64,000 bases of DNA from Domibacillus indicus (GCF_023715895.1 NZ_JAMBOO010000001.1:248001-312000), one strand, 5' to 3'; counted from the stretch's first letter, positions 46,031 to 58,099 are shown. Program-made: numbers and translations. Notes: generated by a model not told the origin, from the sequence alone.

Positions 46031-46070
46031 AAAAAAACCTCCTTTTCCGCATTGTATGCGGGAAAGAAGG
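46031..46070 (-). terminator. Terminator of yunD, stem containing the yunB Shine-Dalgarno
   Basis: On the minus strand the stem pairs 46056-46070 with 46038-46052 (15 positions, one mismatch, one G-U) around a 3-nt loop, then T7 (46031-46037). The yunD stop is 46072-46074. The 3' arm is the AAGGAGG of yunB and the T7 is the spacer to the yunB ATG. Confidence 0.75.
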
Positions 46071-46071
46071 C

Positions 46072-47427
46072 TTATAGTTGCAGAAGCTTCCATTCCATAA
46101 TATCGCGTAAAAATTCGGGCATGAAATACCGTTTTGATGAAGCACGATGCAGTTCCACAAAGTAATGACCGTATGTAAACATATCAAGGGTTGCAACCTT
46201 GTACGTCCGCTTTATATCGATCGGCTCACCGTTAATGAAAATGTTTGGCTTATCGATCTCGATGCGGTCATATACAAATCGGCCCATGACGCTTCCACGA
46301 AAACCGAGCCCTTTAATTTGCAGATGCGGCCATTTTTCATCACATGTCTGCCGGATGACTTCTGCCAGCTCCGCCCCTGTCAATTCGATTAAACAAGGGT
46401 TTATAGGATGAGGCAGCAGTTTATGCAGGTCGTATTTTGTGATATCCCCTGCCGGCAAATTCCCCAATACGACGCCTGCATTTAAAAAGGAGCAGTCGGC
46501 TCTGCACCACTCTGTAAGTGCTTCGGTCAGCATTTGAGGAAGCGGAGACGGCTTAAACCAATCACTCCAAAGCTCTTTTTGAAGCCGTACAACCGGCACA
46601 GACAGGGCTTGTTTCCCCTTCTCTTCAAAGAGCGCCTGCTGCTTCTTTTCATCTGGCGGAGGTGTAAGCGACCGGTTTGTTTCATATACACGGGCCCGTT
46701 TCCCAGCTATGCGGCCGGCTTTATCGATATCTACCTCTACGTGGCCGGTAAAATAGCCATATTTGCCGGCTGCCGCCATCAATGTTCCATTTACTTCTTT
46801 TCCTTCATGAAACGTATGATGGGTATGTCCGCCTAGAATAATATCCGCTTCTGTTTCTTCCGCCAGCTTTTCATCATCGTACATCCCAAGATGAGAAAGC
46901 ACGATTACAATATCTGCTCTTCTTTTCAGCATCGCAATTTGCTTTTTCAGCTCATCAATAGGAAGAGTGACGCACCAGTCCAGAAGCTCATAAAAAGCGG
47001 TGTACTGTGCAGTCGCAGACGTAACGGCAATCGTGGTGCTGCCTGCTTGAAAAAAAGTATGCGGTACAACCCAGTCCGGCCGCCTCTCTCCGTTTTTTTC
47101 AAACAAGTTGGCGCAAACAACCGGAAAGCGGGCTTGCTCGTACAGAGCGTTCAGCGCTTCTCTTGGCATCGTAATTCCTTCATTGTTACCGATCGCAGCC
47201 GCATCAAACCGAGATGAATTCAGCAGTTCAATGTTGAAGGTGCCGAGCGTTCCTTCTGTTAACGGATGGGCCCGATCCACATGATCGCCAATATCAAAAG
47301 CGAAAACGAACTCTCCGGCCGATTCATGCAGTTCCCGCTTTTCCTTTAAAAAGTGGGCAATTCTCGGCCAATTTTCAAAATGGCTGTGTAAATCGTTTGT
47401 ATGGTAAATATGTATCGTTTTTTCCAT
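46072..47427 (-). CDS. yunD: 5'-nucleotidase-family metallophosphoesterase YunD
   Basis: Metallophosphoesterase of 451 residues without signal peptide, so cytosolic. Motifs: HTNDLHSHFEN (near 8-18), FDIGDHVDR (near 44-52), GNNEG (a variant of GNHE, near 81-85), LSHLGM (near 173-178) and GGHTHHTF (near 194-201), followed by a 5'-nucleotidase C-terminal domain (about 285-430). Substrate is presumably a nucleotide or similar phosphoester. ATG 47427 has AAAGGTGG seven bases upstream; ATG 47433 is too close to it. Confidence 0.9.
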   Translation of the reverse strand: MEKTIHIYHTNDLHSHFENWPRIAHFLKEKRELHESAGEFVFAFDIGDHVDRAHPLTEGTLGTFNIELLNSSRFDAAAIGNNEGITMPREALNALYEQARFPVVCANLFEKNGERRPDWVVPHTFFQAGSTTIAVTSATAQYTAFYELLDWCVTLPIDELKKQIAMLKRRADIVIVLSHLGMYDDEKLAEETEADIILGGHTHHTFHEGKEVNGTLMAAAGKYGYFTGHVEVDIDKAGRIAGKRARVYETNRSLTPPPDEKKQQALFEEKGKQALSVPVVRLQKELWSDWFKPSPLPQMLTEALTEWCRADCSFLNAGVVLGNLPAGDITKYDLHKLLPHPINPCLIELTGAELAEVIRQTCDEKWPHLQIKGLGFRGSVMGRFVYDRIEIDKPNIFINGEPIDIKRTYKVATLDMFTYGHYFVELHRASSKRYFMPEFLRDIMEWKLLQL

Positions 47428-47440
47428 GTTCATTCCACCT

Positions 47441-48250
47441 TTAATAAATGCCCTGCCAAATCAAGCGGACACCAACCAAAATCAAAACGAGACGAAGCAT
47501 TATCACAACGGTTTTTGACGCCAGGCGGGCATTCAGCCAGGCCCCCATTTGTGCCCCGAACCAGGCTCCGGGCACGAGCGCTGCTGCATAAAGCCAGTTT
47601 ACGTTTCCAAGAAATACGTGTGTCACACTCGATACGCCTGCTGATAAAAAAATAAGCAGCATCGATGTAGCAACAGCTACATGCGGGGGAACCGCAAACA
47701 GCATTATCATGGCAGGCACCATTAGTGAGCCGCCGCCGATGCCGAATAAACCGCCTAAAAAGCCGACCACAAATGAAGCGATCGTTCCGGTAATCGGCTC
47801 AATGGAATATGTATGAGTTCCTTCGTTATCGGTAAATGTCCGGGTGAAGCCGCGCGAGGCAAACAGCGGTTTTGCACGATTTTTCAACATAAGTACAAAT
47901 GACATAAACACCATGAACAAGCCAAAAAACAAGCTGAACTGCTCCATGTTCAGCCCTTTATTGGCCCAAGCCCCAAGCAGGCTTCCCGGCGCGCTGCCAA
48001 TAAATAAAAGAAAGCCCAATTTATAATCCACTTTTTTCTGCTTCATGTAAGCAAGGGTTGAAGACAAGCCGGTAATAATTAAGATAACCGACGACGTACC
48101 TACTGCTACTTGTGGGGAAACAGGGTCGAGCAGGGCCGTTCCGCCTAAAAAAAGCAGTGCCGGCACAATGATAATCCCGCCTCCAAGTCCGACGAGGGCA
48201 CCGATTGCTGCTGCGAGCAGGCCGATGCCGAGTAAAAGAATCCATTCCAT
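47441..48250 (-). CDS. yunE: TauE/SafE-family transporter YunE
   Basis: Eight-helix membrane protein of 269 residues from the sulfite/organosulfonate exporter family. The duplicated pattern is visible as ALVGLGGGIIIVPAL (near 18-32) and GLFGIGGGSLMVPAM (near 163-177). Substrate is unknown; sulfite or sulfoacetate export is known for relatives, which would fit the sulfur theme of this window, but that is inference. The only in-frame ATG is 48250, and AGGAGG lies 13 bases upstream, a rather long spacing. Confidence 0.87.
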   Translation of the reverse strand: MEWILLLGIGLLAAAIGALVGLGGGIIIVPALLFLGGTALLDPVSPQVAVGTSSVILIITGLSSTLAYMKQKKVDYKLGFLLFIGSAPGSLLGAWANKGLNMEQFSLFFGLFMVFMSFVLMLKNRAKPLFASRGFTRTFTDNEGTHTYSIEPITGTIASFVVGFLGGLFGIGGGSLMVPAMIMLFAVPPHVAVATSMLLIFLSAGVSSVTHVFLGNVNWLYAAALVPGAWFGAQMGAWLNARLASKTVVIMLRLVLILVGVRLIWQGIY

Positions 48251-48267
48251 TCTACATTACTAGCCTC

Positions 48268-49113
48268 CTAAAACAAATCGAGCTGGCGCGAAGCTAAATT
48301 GTCATATTGAATATCAGCTAAATGTAAGAATTGCTTCGCATTATCTGCCGCATCGCCGCCGGAATTATTGTTAAACAGCACGAAGACATCTTTTGACTGT
48401 TTATGGAGTTCATTCGTAAAATCAACCCACTGCCGTAATTCATGCTCATTGTAGCGATACAGATAGCGCACCTTGCGCCAGTTTTTCTGACCGTTTTTCT
48501 GCCAGCCTGCCCGGTTGCGTCCATGCAGGCGGACCAGCGTTTTTTCCTTGTTCGTTGCTTGAAGCACAATAGGAATTGAGCCTTCACCGGCCTGCGGCTC
48601 ATCGCACACCGTATGAATCCAGTTCTCCTGTTCTAAGAAAGAAATCGTTTTATCAAAATACTTGGCTTCATACCAGGTTTGATTCCGAAATTCAATGGCA
48701 AGCGGGATATTCCCCATTTTTTCCCGGCAATACCGAATATACATCACGTTTTCACGTGTGCAGTCGAACCAGGGCGGAAACTGAAATAACACCATGGCGA
48801 GCTTTCCTGTTTCGATCATTGGTGTGAGCGATAAGTTAAATGCGTGAAACATCTCTTCTTTCGAGTCAAACGGAATTTCGCCCCGTTCATGGCCGGTCAT
48901 TCCCTGGTATGCTTTCACTACAAATCGAAAGCCGTCCGGCGTATCTTCTGTCCATTTCCGCATGTTGCGCTCCGGCTGTACAGCATAAAAGCTGGAGTCA
49001 AGTTCAACGGTCGGGAAATGCGCTGCGTACTCGGTTAATTTATCGCGGGAAGCGACTCCTTGCGTGTAAAGTGTGTCATGATCTCCCCAGCCGGTTACCC
49101 CTGTATAAATCAT
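48268..49113 (-). CDS. yunF: DUF72 protein YunF
   Basis: 281-residue TIM-barrel-like protein of the DUF72/YecE family. Sequence starts IYTGVTGWGDHDTLY; typical blocks are LDSSFYAVQ (near 38-46), FQFPPWF (near 110-116), IAEFRNQTWY-like LAIEFRNQTW (near 138-147) and VRLHGRNR (near 193-200). Function uncharacterised. GAGGTGATACGAG precedes the ATG. It heads the leftward yunF-yunE-yunD group; yunE begins 17 bases after its stop. Confidence 0.9.
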   Translation of the reverse strand: MIYTGVTGWGDHDTLYTQGVASRDKLTEYAAHFPTVELDSSFYAVQPERNMRKWTEDTPDGFRFVVKAYQGMTGHERGEIPFDSKEEMFHAFNLSLTPMIETGKLAMVLFQFPPWFDCTRENVMYIRYCREKMGNIPLAIEFRNQTWYEAKYFDKTISFLEQENWIHTVCDEPQAGEGSIPIVLQATNKEKTLVRLHGRNRAGWQKNGQKNWRKVRYLYRYNEHELRQWVDFTNELHKQSKDVFVLFNNNSGGDAADNAKQFLHLADIQYDNLASRQLDLF

Positions 49114-49598
49114 CTCGTATCACCTCGTAGTAAGAGTGTAGCATAAGTAGGAAGGGCTGTGAATTTCAAGCATCTCAAATACCAGCTCTTTATTTTACTT
49201 TTCTTTCTCAAAAAGAAGATGGCATTCCCCAAAGATACACTTCGTAAATCCAGCCTCTCTTTCCTTCTTCAAAAAGCAGCTTGCAGTATGGTTTCTTATT
49301 ACCCTTTCTCCTTCTCATTGACTCCTCATTACTTTTTTCATTATTTGTAAATACTTTCATTTTACCCCGGCAATCAAAAAAACCAAACCACGCAGGTGGT
49401 CTGGTCTTGGAACAGCTGTGATACACTGTTTAACCGAATGAATGTAAGCATCGTACCAAGCCCTGGCAAGCATCGAATTCAACAACTTAAAAATCCATCC
49501 GTACCCCAGCCTCTTTATTCATTCATTCCTTATTAAATACTATTTTACTTCAATAAAGGGCAGCAAAGGTCCCCCTCGACTTTCCATCCATGTTTCCT
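49114..49598. other. Gene-free 485-bp region
   Basis: I see no convincing gene. The part near 49114 should hold the promoter of yunFED. A minus-strand terminator-like hairpin is at 49376-49404. A 72-codon minus-strand frame (49208-49426) crosses that hairpin and has no ribosome site, so I do not call it. Confidence 0.5.
49376..49404 (-). terminator. Distant terminator downstream of DUF1904 gene
   Basis: On the minus strand CCAGACCAC/GTGGTTTGG (one G-U), loop CTGC, followed by T7. The nearest upstream gene on this strand ends at 49599, about 195 bp away. Confidence 0.7.
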
Positions 49599-49931
49599 TT
49601 AGTCCCCGACTCTTTCGCCATTAATATAATAAGCAGGCTCGGAGAAAGGAATAAACACAACTTCTATTTCATCAGCACCTGTTGACATAATATGTCTGGT
49701 AACGGACTGGGCGAATCGATCGCGAGCTTCCTGCCCGCGTTCAAACCATTTTACTTCAATAAGCGGGAAAGCCGGAATCTCTTCCCCATCAAATACAAAC
49801 GTGGAATGAGGCACTTCGAACGTAAAATTATCCATCCCACATTCACAAATTTCTGCAAGTTCATCTACTAATGGCTTGCTGATTCTTTTCATCTCCTCAA
49901 TCGATACCCCTCGAATCACTAAGTGCGGCAC
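49599..49931 (-). CDS. DUF1904 protein
   Basis: 110-residue protein of the DUF1904 family, distantly like tautomerases. The product begins MPHLVIRGVS; a proline directly after the start is common in this superfamily, where it can be catalytic. The start is GTG 49931, seven bases after GGAGGG. The ATG at 49946 lies just upstream of that site and is less likely. A conserved block WFERGQEARDRFAQSVTRHI (near 64-83) is seen. Function unknown. Confidence 0.78.
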   Translation of the reverse strand: MPHLVIRGVSIEEMKRISKPLVDELAEICECGMDNFTFEVPHSTFVFDGEEIPAFPLIEVKWFERGQEARDRFAQSVTRHIMSTGADEIEVVFIPFSEPAYYINGERVGD

Positions 49932-50123
49932 TTGTATTCCCTCCATTATGTATGATCATTTGTTAGCTCTCTGCTGAAAAGTTTATATCAAATCTTTCTA
50001 TAATCAAAGTCTTTCCTTCTGTTCCATATTGCAGAGGCGAACCAAAGTGATCGGTTAGTAGAACTCCACTAATCCCTGCCTGTTATTTTGGTTTTATTAA
50101 GATCGCAGCTTTCTTGATGAAAA

Positions 50124-50404
50124 ATGACTGCCTGTATAGGACCTGATAAGATTATGGTCGATAAACAAATAAGAAGAGATGATCAAAATACTGTCATCCT
50201 GACAACATTAAAAAATTCTTTTTATCGCTCAAATAAAACAGACCCTCACTTAGTACGTGAATGGGAAAGATTTAAACTGAAGATGGTATCATTTCCTGAA
50301 ATTATCATGATCTAACTGCTTCTCTTATTCGCGAAACAATGCAAGATTATTTCAAAAAAGCCGGCGTTGAATATAGCAAAAGCACTCATGATTTAAATAT
50401 ATAG
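50124..50404 (+). pseudogene. Possible frameshifted gene remnant
   Basis: Two consecutive open pieces in different frames read like parts of one helical protein. The first runs 50124-50315 (63 codons, including NTVILTTLKNSFYRSNK and VREWERFK). The second runs about 50306-50404 (HDLTASLIRETMQDYFKK, then a stop). Neither has a ribosome binding site. I do not recognise the parent family; the call rests only on protein-like composition and abrupt frame change. Confidence 0.3.
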
Positions 50405-50625
50405 ACGTGGTTCTATTAATTAAAACAGGGGTAAGCCTTAAATATACCTTAAATCGCTTGGAGCATAAGACCTTTAAGACAAGATCGAATACTTACCCTC
50501 GATACTATAAAAAAATAAAAAAGACGAACTGGATAAGTCCGCCGAACACCCTTCAGAATGAAATCCAATTGAACTTGGTACATTCTTGTGGTATGCGGCT
50601 GATTTATCACAGTTCGCCTTCTATT

Positions 50626-50650
50626 AAAAGCCTTATGAATAAGGGTTTTT
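50626..50650 (-). terminator. Weak terminator of suf operon
   Basis: AAACCCTTAT/ATAAGGCTTT-like stem (CCTTAT/ATAAGG core), loop TC, then TTTTAAT on the minus strand, six bases after the sufB stop. Confidence 0.5.
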
Positions 50651-50655
50651 CGATA

Positions 50656-52053
50656 TTAACCGATAGAACCTTCCATCTCAAATTTAATGAGGCGGTTCAT
50701 TTCAACGGCATATTCCATTGGCAATTCTTTTGTGAACGGCTCGATGAAGCCCATAACGATCATTTCTGTTGCTTCTTCTTCAGAAATACCGCGGCTCATC
50801 AAGTAGAACAACTGCTCTTCAGACACTTTCGATACCTTCGCTTCGTGCTCAAGAGAAATGTTGTCGTTTAAAATTTCATTGTATGGAATTGTATCCGACG
50901 TTGATTTGTTATCCATAATAAGTGTATCGCACTCGATATTTGAACGGGCGCCTTCTGCTTTACGGCCAAAGTGAACGATACCACGGTACGTTACTTTTCC
51001 GCCTTGTTTCGAGATTGATTTAGAAACGATTGTAGATGATGTGTTTGGTGCAAGGTGAATCATTTTTGCCCCTGCATCCTGATGCTGTCCTTTACCGGCA
51101 AGAGCGATCGAAAGCGTCATACCGCGCGCCCCTTCGCCTTTTAGGATAACAGCTGGATATTTCATTGTCAGTTTAGAGCCGATGTTTCCATCTACCCATT
51201 CCATTGTTGCGTTTGCTTCACAAACGGCACGCTTCGTTACCAGGTTGAATACGTTATTCGCCCAGTTTTGAATCGTTGTATAACGGCAGTATCCCCCCGC
51301 TTCAATCGCAATTTCTACAACCGCTGAGTGAAGTGAGTTTGTTGTGTAAACAGGAGCTGTACAGCCTTCAACGTAATGTACACTTGCATCTTTATCAACG
51401 ATGATTAATGTACGCTCAAACTGGCCCATATTTTCTGAGTTGATACGGAAGTACGCCTGAAGCGGCGTATCCACTTTCACGCCCGGCGGAACATAGATGA
51501 ATGAGCCGCCTGACCAAACAGCCGAATTTAGTGCAGCAAATTTGTTGTCTGTCGGCGGAATGATTTTCGCCCAGTACTTGCGGAAAATGTCTTCGTTCTC
51601 TTTCAAAGCAGAATCCGTATCTTTAAAGACGATTCCAAGCTCTTCCAAATCTTCTTTCATGTTGTGGTATACAACTTCAGATTCATACTGTGCTGAAACC
51701 CCTGCAAGATATTTTTGTTCCGCTTCCGGAATTCCAAGCTTGTCAAACGTTTGCTTGATTTCGTCCGGTACTTCATCCCATGATTTCTCTGAGCGTTCAG
51801 ACGGTTTTACATAATACGTAATTTCATCAAAGTTAAGAGACGCCATATCGCCTCCCCATTGAGGCATTGGCATATTATAAAAATACTCTAATGATTTCAA
51901 ACGGAAATCGAGCATCCATTGTGGTTCATCTTTCATTTTTGAAATTTCTTTTACGATTTCAGGCGTTAATCCACGTTCTGAGCGGAAAATTGATACGTCA
52001 CGGTCATGGAAGCCATATTTGTAATCGCCAATTTCAGGGGCTTTTTTAGCCAT
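50656..52053 (-). CDS. sufB: Fe-S scaffold subunit SufB
   Basis: 465-residue SufB, which with SufC and SufD forms the SufBC2D scaffold where [4Fe-4S] clusters are built. Its right-handed beta-helix core includes conserved [10 protein letters not shown] (near 230-239) and the late [10 protein letters not shown] block. The C-terminal sequence [14 protein letters not shown] is shared with SufD. AGGAGGAATGCAGC precedes the ATG. It is the last gene of sufCDSUB; a structured 115-bp gap separates it from sufU. Confidence 0.97.
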   Translation of the reverse strand: MAKKAPEIGDYKYGFHDRDVSIFRSERGLTPEIVKEISKMKDEPQWMLDFRLKSLEYFYNMPMPQWGGDMASLNFDEITYYVKPSERSEKSWDEVPDEIKQTFDKLGIPEAEQKYLAGVSAQYESEVVYHNMKEDLEELGIVFKDTDSALKENEDIFRKYWAKIIPPTDNKFAALNSAVWSGGSFIYVPPGVKVDTPLQAYFRINSENMGQFERTLIIVDKDASVHYVEGCTAPVYTTNSLHSAVVEIAIEAGGYCRYTTIQNWANNVFNLVTKRAVCEANATMEWVDGNIGSKLTMKYPAVILKGEGARGMTLSIALAGKGQHQDAGAKMIHLAPNTSSTIVSKSISKQGGKVTYRGIVHFGRKAEGARSNIECDTLIMDNKSTSDTIPYNEILNDNISLEHEAKVSKVSEEQLFYLMSRGISEEEATEMIVMGFIEPFTKELPMEYAVEMNRLIKFEMEGSIG

Positions 52054-52076
52054 GCTGCATTCCTCCTGTTGTTATG

Positions 52077-52142
52077 GCAGGCTGACGATAAACGCTCGCT
52101 TTCAGAGGTATCTGACGTTAGCGGCGTGATTCCTCAGCCTGC
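52077..52142. repeat. 66-nt structured stem-loop between sufU and sufB
   Basis: Outer stem of 9 bp, GCAGGCTGA (52077-52085) with TCAGCCTGC (52134-52142). Inside, in mRNA orientation, ACGCCGCT pairs with AGCG-A-GCGT and TCAGA with TCTGA around a TACC loop. T6 follows on the plus strand only, so it is not a terminator for the suf transcript. Total about 22 base pairs. Confidence 0.7.
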
Positions 52143-52168
52143 TTTTTTATTTGTTCGTTATTTATCGT

Positions 52169-55129
<2,961 letters not shown>

Positions 55130-55148
55130 GTTTGCTCCTCCTATACGA

Positions 55149-55925
55149 TTACTGTACCGTTTCGTCTTCGATGCCAAGTTCCTGCTTGATCCAGTCATAT
55201 CCTTCTGCTTCAAGGCGTTCCGCTAGTTCCGCTCCACCGGATTTCACGATTTTACCCTGCATCATAACATGAACATAATCAGGTGTAATGTAGTTCAGAA
55301 GACGCTGGTAGTGCGTAATCATAAGGCAGCCAAAATCTTCGCCGCGCATTTTATTGATTCCTTTTGAAACCACTTTTAATGCATCGATATCAAGACCGGA
55401 GTCAATTTCGTCAAGGATCGCAATTTTCGGCTGAATTGTCATTAATTGAAGAATTTCGTTGCGCTTTTTCTCACCGCCGGAGAATCCTTCGTTTAAGTAA
55501 CGCTGTGCCATATCCTGGTCCATTTCAAGAACGTCCATGTTTGCATCCATTTGGCGGATAAATTTCATGAGGGAAATTTCATCGCCTTCTTCACGGCGCG
55601 CGTTTACAGCTGAACGAAGAAACTCAGCGTTTGTAACACCTGTAATTTCACTTGGGTACTGCATCGCAAGGAAAAGACCTGCACGTCCGCGCTCATCTAC
55701 TTCCATCTCAAGCACGTCTTCACCATCAAACGTGATCGAACCTTCTGTTACTTCATATTTAGGGTGGCCCATGATTGCAGACGAAAGAGTGGATTTACCT
55801 GTTCCGTTCGGTCCCATGATCGCATGGAACTCGCCGCCTTTGATTTCAAGGTTGACCCCTTTTAAAATTTCTTTTCCGTCGATTGAGACGTGAAGATTTT
55901 TGATTGTTAACGTTGATTGTGACAT
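55149..55925 (-). CDS. sufC: SUF ATPase SufC
   Basis: ABC-type ATPase of 258 residues that drives conformational change in SufBD during cluster assembly. Walker A GPNGTGKS (near 38-45), ABC signature FSGGEKKR (near 150-157), Walker B IAILDEIDSGLD (near 170-181). AGGGTAAAAG precedes the ATG at 55925. First gene of the leftward sufC-D-S-U-B operon. The order is the standard one for Bacillales. Confidence 0.97.
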   Translation of the reverse strand: MSQSTLTIKNLHVSIDGKEILKGVNLEIKGGEFHAIMGPNGTGKSTLSSAIMGHPKYEVTEGSITFDGEDVLEMEVDERGRAGLFLAMQYPSEITGVTNAEFLRSAVNARREEGDEISLMKFIRQMDANMDVLEMDQDMAQRYLNEGFSGGEKKRNEILQLMTIQPKIAILDEIDSGLDIDALKVVSKGINKMRGEDFGCLMITHYQRLLNYITPDYVHVMMQGKIVKSGGAELAERLEAEGYDWIKQELGIEDETVQ

Positions 55926-56060
55926 CTTTTACCCTCCGTATTCATCGGCCGAGAAAACCGATTGTGTCTATTCTCAATTTATTCTCATTACAATCTTATA
56001 ACAAATGAAATTTATATTCAACTTAGGAAAACGATTAAATAAAGTATTCTCAAATAAAAG

Positions 56061-56092
56061 CAGAAAAACCGGTTTTACAACCGGTTTTTCTG
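56061..56092. terminator. Bidirectional terminator after 59-aa gene
   Basis: Stem GCAGAAAAACCGGTT/AACCGGTTTTTCTGC, 15 bp perfect with a 2-3 nt loop; A/T runs lie inside the stem ends. Confidence 0.85.
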
Positions 56093-56100
56093 CTTATTCA

Positions 56101-56280
56101 TTAGGAAAGGTGATTGGTAAATTTACGATTAAAGTCAGCAACCATGCGTCTTGACTGTTGATAGTCTTCCTCACGGTTCTGCTCAATATCCATTCTCACT
56201 TCATGCTTCTGATTGTACTCTGCATAGCCGACACCATGCGATGCATGCATGGCTTTTTCCATACCTTCTGTGTACTTCAT
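56101..56280 (-). CDS. Hypothetical 59-aa acidic/basic helical protein
   Basis: Short frame ending just before a strong terminator. The product is charged and helical (MKYTEGMEKAMHASHGVG, later RMDIEQNREEDYQQ), with no signal peptide or membrane span. ATG 56280 has no ribosome binding site. An AUU codon at 56298, ten bases after AAAAGGA, would give six more residues (MSNSLD). A family is not recognised. About 210 bp upstream (to the metQ terminator) hold no gene, only two small hairpins at 56379-56392 and 56403-56417. Confidence 0.6.
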   Translation of the reverse strand: MKYTEGMEKAMHASHGVGYAEYNQKHEVRMDIEQNREEDYQQSRRMVADFNRKFTNHLS

Positions 56281-56509
56281 ATCAAGTGAGTTACTAATGG
56301 GGAATCAATCCTTTTCGTTTTTTTTGAAGACCTGGCTTTCGTTCTCTATCCTACCAGAGTCTTGCCAGGAGGCACAAAAGCCGTATGGCTTCTTCCAGCC
56401 TTCTCACACTCGGTGAGCTTCGTTACACTCCTTTATATAACCGCTATCTCCGAATATAAACCTTTTACGCCCAAATTCTAAATTGCCAGAAAATAAAACA
56501 GGTAAAAAA

Positions 56510-56539
56510 AAGCGCCTGGCTGCATACCAGGCGCTTTTT
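56510..56539 (-). terminator. Terminator of metNPQ operon
   Basis: On the minus strand AAGCGCCTGG/CCAGGCGCTT, 10 bp, loop TATGCAG, followed by T8, three bases after the metQ stop. Confidence 0.9.
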
Positions 56540-56541
56540 CA

Positions 56542-57396
56542 TTATTCTGTAACCGGAACGACTGCTCCGTTCCATTCTTTTGTAATGAAGTCTTGAATTT
56601 CTTTTGATTTCAATACTTCAACCAATGCTTTGATTTTCTCTGAATTTTCATCACCCGTACGTGTAACAATTAAGTTTGCATATGGTGAATCTGTACTTTC
56701 AATCGCAACAGAATCTTTTGTCGGGCTGATGCCGGCATCAATAGCATAGTTGGAGTTAATCACAACTGCATCGCCTTCTTCGTTATTGAAAATTTGCGGA
56801 AGAAGTGCTGGCTCGTAATCGTAGTCAAACTTAAGATCTTTTGGATTTTCAGCAATATCCTCAAGTGAAGCTTGGGTCTTATCGATGCCATCTTTGATTT
56901 TGATTAAACCTTCTTTTTCTAAAAGCATCAATACACGGCCATGCTCAGCAACTGAGTTACTTAGGATGATCGTAGCACCTTTTGGAAGGTCTTTCAGGCT
57001 TTTATATTTTTTTGAGTAAACAGCCATTGGCTCAAGGTGAATAGCGCCGGCATTTGCAAAGTCATATCCTTGTTCCTTCTCTTGAAGCTCAAGGTATGGG
57101 GTGTGCTGGAAGTAGTTTGCATCTAAATCGCCTTCTTCAAGCGCTGTGTTTGGAAGTACATAGTCCTGGAACGTTTCAATTTGCAGGTCGTAGCCTTGTT
57201 CTTTTAAGATTGGCTTTGCCTGCTCCAAAATAACTGCGTGCGGTGTGTTAGATGCTCCGACAACAATTGTTTTATCGTCTTCAGATGAACCGCCTGAAGC
57301 TGATTCCTTATCTTCCGCTTTGTCCCCGCCGCCGCAAGCTGCAAGCACAAGCATAATGGCAGCTGTTAACAAGCCTAGAAGCCATTTTTTATTCAT
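56542..57396 (-). CDS. metQ: Methionine ABC transporter substrate-binding lipoprotein
   Basis: NlpA/MetQ-type lipoprotein of 284 residues that captures methionine outside the membrane. Signal peptide with lipobox LAAC (Cys near 21) followed by a GGG/Ser-rich linker; the mature domain begins IVVGASNTPHAVIL. Blocks EEGDLDANYFQHTPYLE and PYANLIVTR are typical. ATG 57396 has AGGAGGAATGTAACC; an extension to 57444 overlaps metP without support. Confidence 0.95.
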   Translation of the reverse strand: MNKKWLLGLLTAAIMLVLAACGGGDKAEDKESASGGSSEDDKTIVVGASNTPHAVILEQAKPILKEQGYDLQIETFQDYVLPNTALEEGDLDANYFQHTPYLELQEKEQGYDFANAGAIHLEPMAVYSKKYKSLKDLPKGATIILSNSVAEHGRVLMLLEKEGLIKIKDGIDKTQASLEDIAENPKDLKFDYDYEPALLPQIFNNEEGDAVVINSNYAIDAGISPTKDSVAIESTDSPYANLIVTRTGDENSEKIKALVEVLKSKEIQDFITKEWNGAVVPVTE

Positions 57397-57430
57397 GGTT
57401 ACATTCCTCCTAAAAAATAAATATATTTTA

Positions 57431-58099
57431 TTAGCGTTTATCAAGCTTACGGACAGCCGTATCGCCGATAAACTGGATAATAAACACGATAACTAAAATC
57501 ACAATCGTTGCCATTAAAGTCACATCACTGCGGCTGCGCTGGAAACCATCCAAGAAAGCAAGGTTCCCAAGGCCCCCTGCCCCAATCACACCTGCCATTG
57601 CCGTATAGCCGACAAGAGCGATGGCTGTGACCGTTAAGCCAGATATAAGAGCCGGCAGTGATTCTGGGATCAGCACTTTGCGGATGATCGTCCAAGTGGA
57701 CGCTCCCATTGCGCGGGCTGCTTCAATAACGCCCCGGTCAATTTCGCGAAGGGCAATCTCAACCATACGAGCGTAAAACGGTGCTGCTCCAATAATTAAA
57801 GCAGGCAGTGCCGCGTTTTCACCAATGATCGTTCCTAATAATGCTTTTGTAAATGGAATCAGCAATACGATCAGTATAATAAATGGAATCGAACGGAACA
57901 CATTGACAATGACGGCGGTGATGCTATACACTGCTTTGTTCTGCCAGAGCTGTCCTTTTGATGTTAAAAACAACAGCAGTCCAAGTAGTATTCCTAAAAC
58001 AAAGGTAATCACAACAGAAATACTGGTCATATAAAGTGTTTCATAGGTTGCTTCCCACATTTTTTCCCAGTCAACATTCGGAAACCATTGTTCAATCAT
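57431..58099 (-). CDS. metP: Methionine ABC transporter permease
   Basis: MetI-type inner-membrane permease, 222 residues with five membrane segments. The EAA coupling motif is seen as EAARAMGASTWTIIRKVLIP (near 133-152, here EAA-x3-G). ATG 58099 (MIEQWFPN) has GGAGG nine bases upstream; TTG 58105 is a less likely start. It overlaps the 3' end of metN by eight bases. Confidence 0.95.
   Translation of the reverse strand: MIEQWFPNVDWEKMWEATYETLYMTSISVVITFVLGILLGLLLFLTSKGQLWQNKAVYSITAVIVNVFRSIPFIILIVLLIPFTKALLGTIIGENAALPALIIGAAPFYARMVEIALREIDRGVIEAARAMGASTWTIIRKVLIPESLPALISGLTVTAIALVGYTAMAGVIGAGGLGNLAFLDGFQRSRSDVTLMATIVILVIVFIIQFIGDTAVRKLDKR

Larger units (their letters stand above)
49932..50655. 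other. Gene-poor 725-bp region before the suf operon 3' end
   Basis: No intact gene is visible on either strand. It contains the fragments listed at 50124-50404 and a weak terminator-like hairpin at 50626-50650. Base composition is more AT-rich than the neighbours, consistent with decayed or recently inserted DNA. Confidence 0.5.

Noticed and set aside
49208-49426. 72-codon minus-strand frame
   Set aside because: Crosses a terminator-like hairpin with T7 and lacks a ribosome site; no recognisable family.
50407-50871. 154-codon plus-strand frame before sufB
   Set aside because: Its second half is antisense to sufB and the first half crosses a hairpin; no ribosome site.
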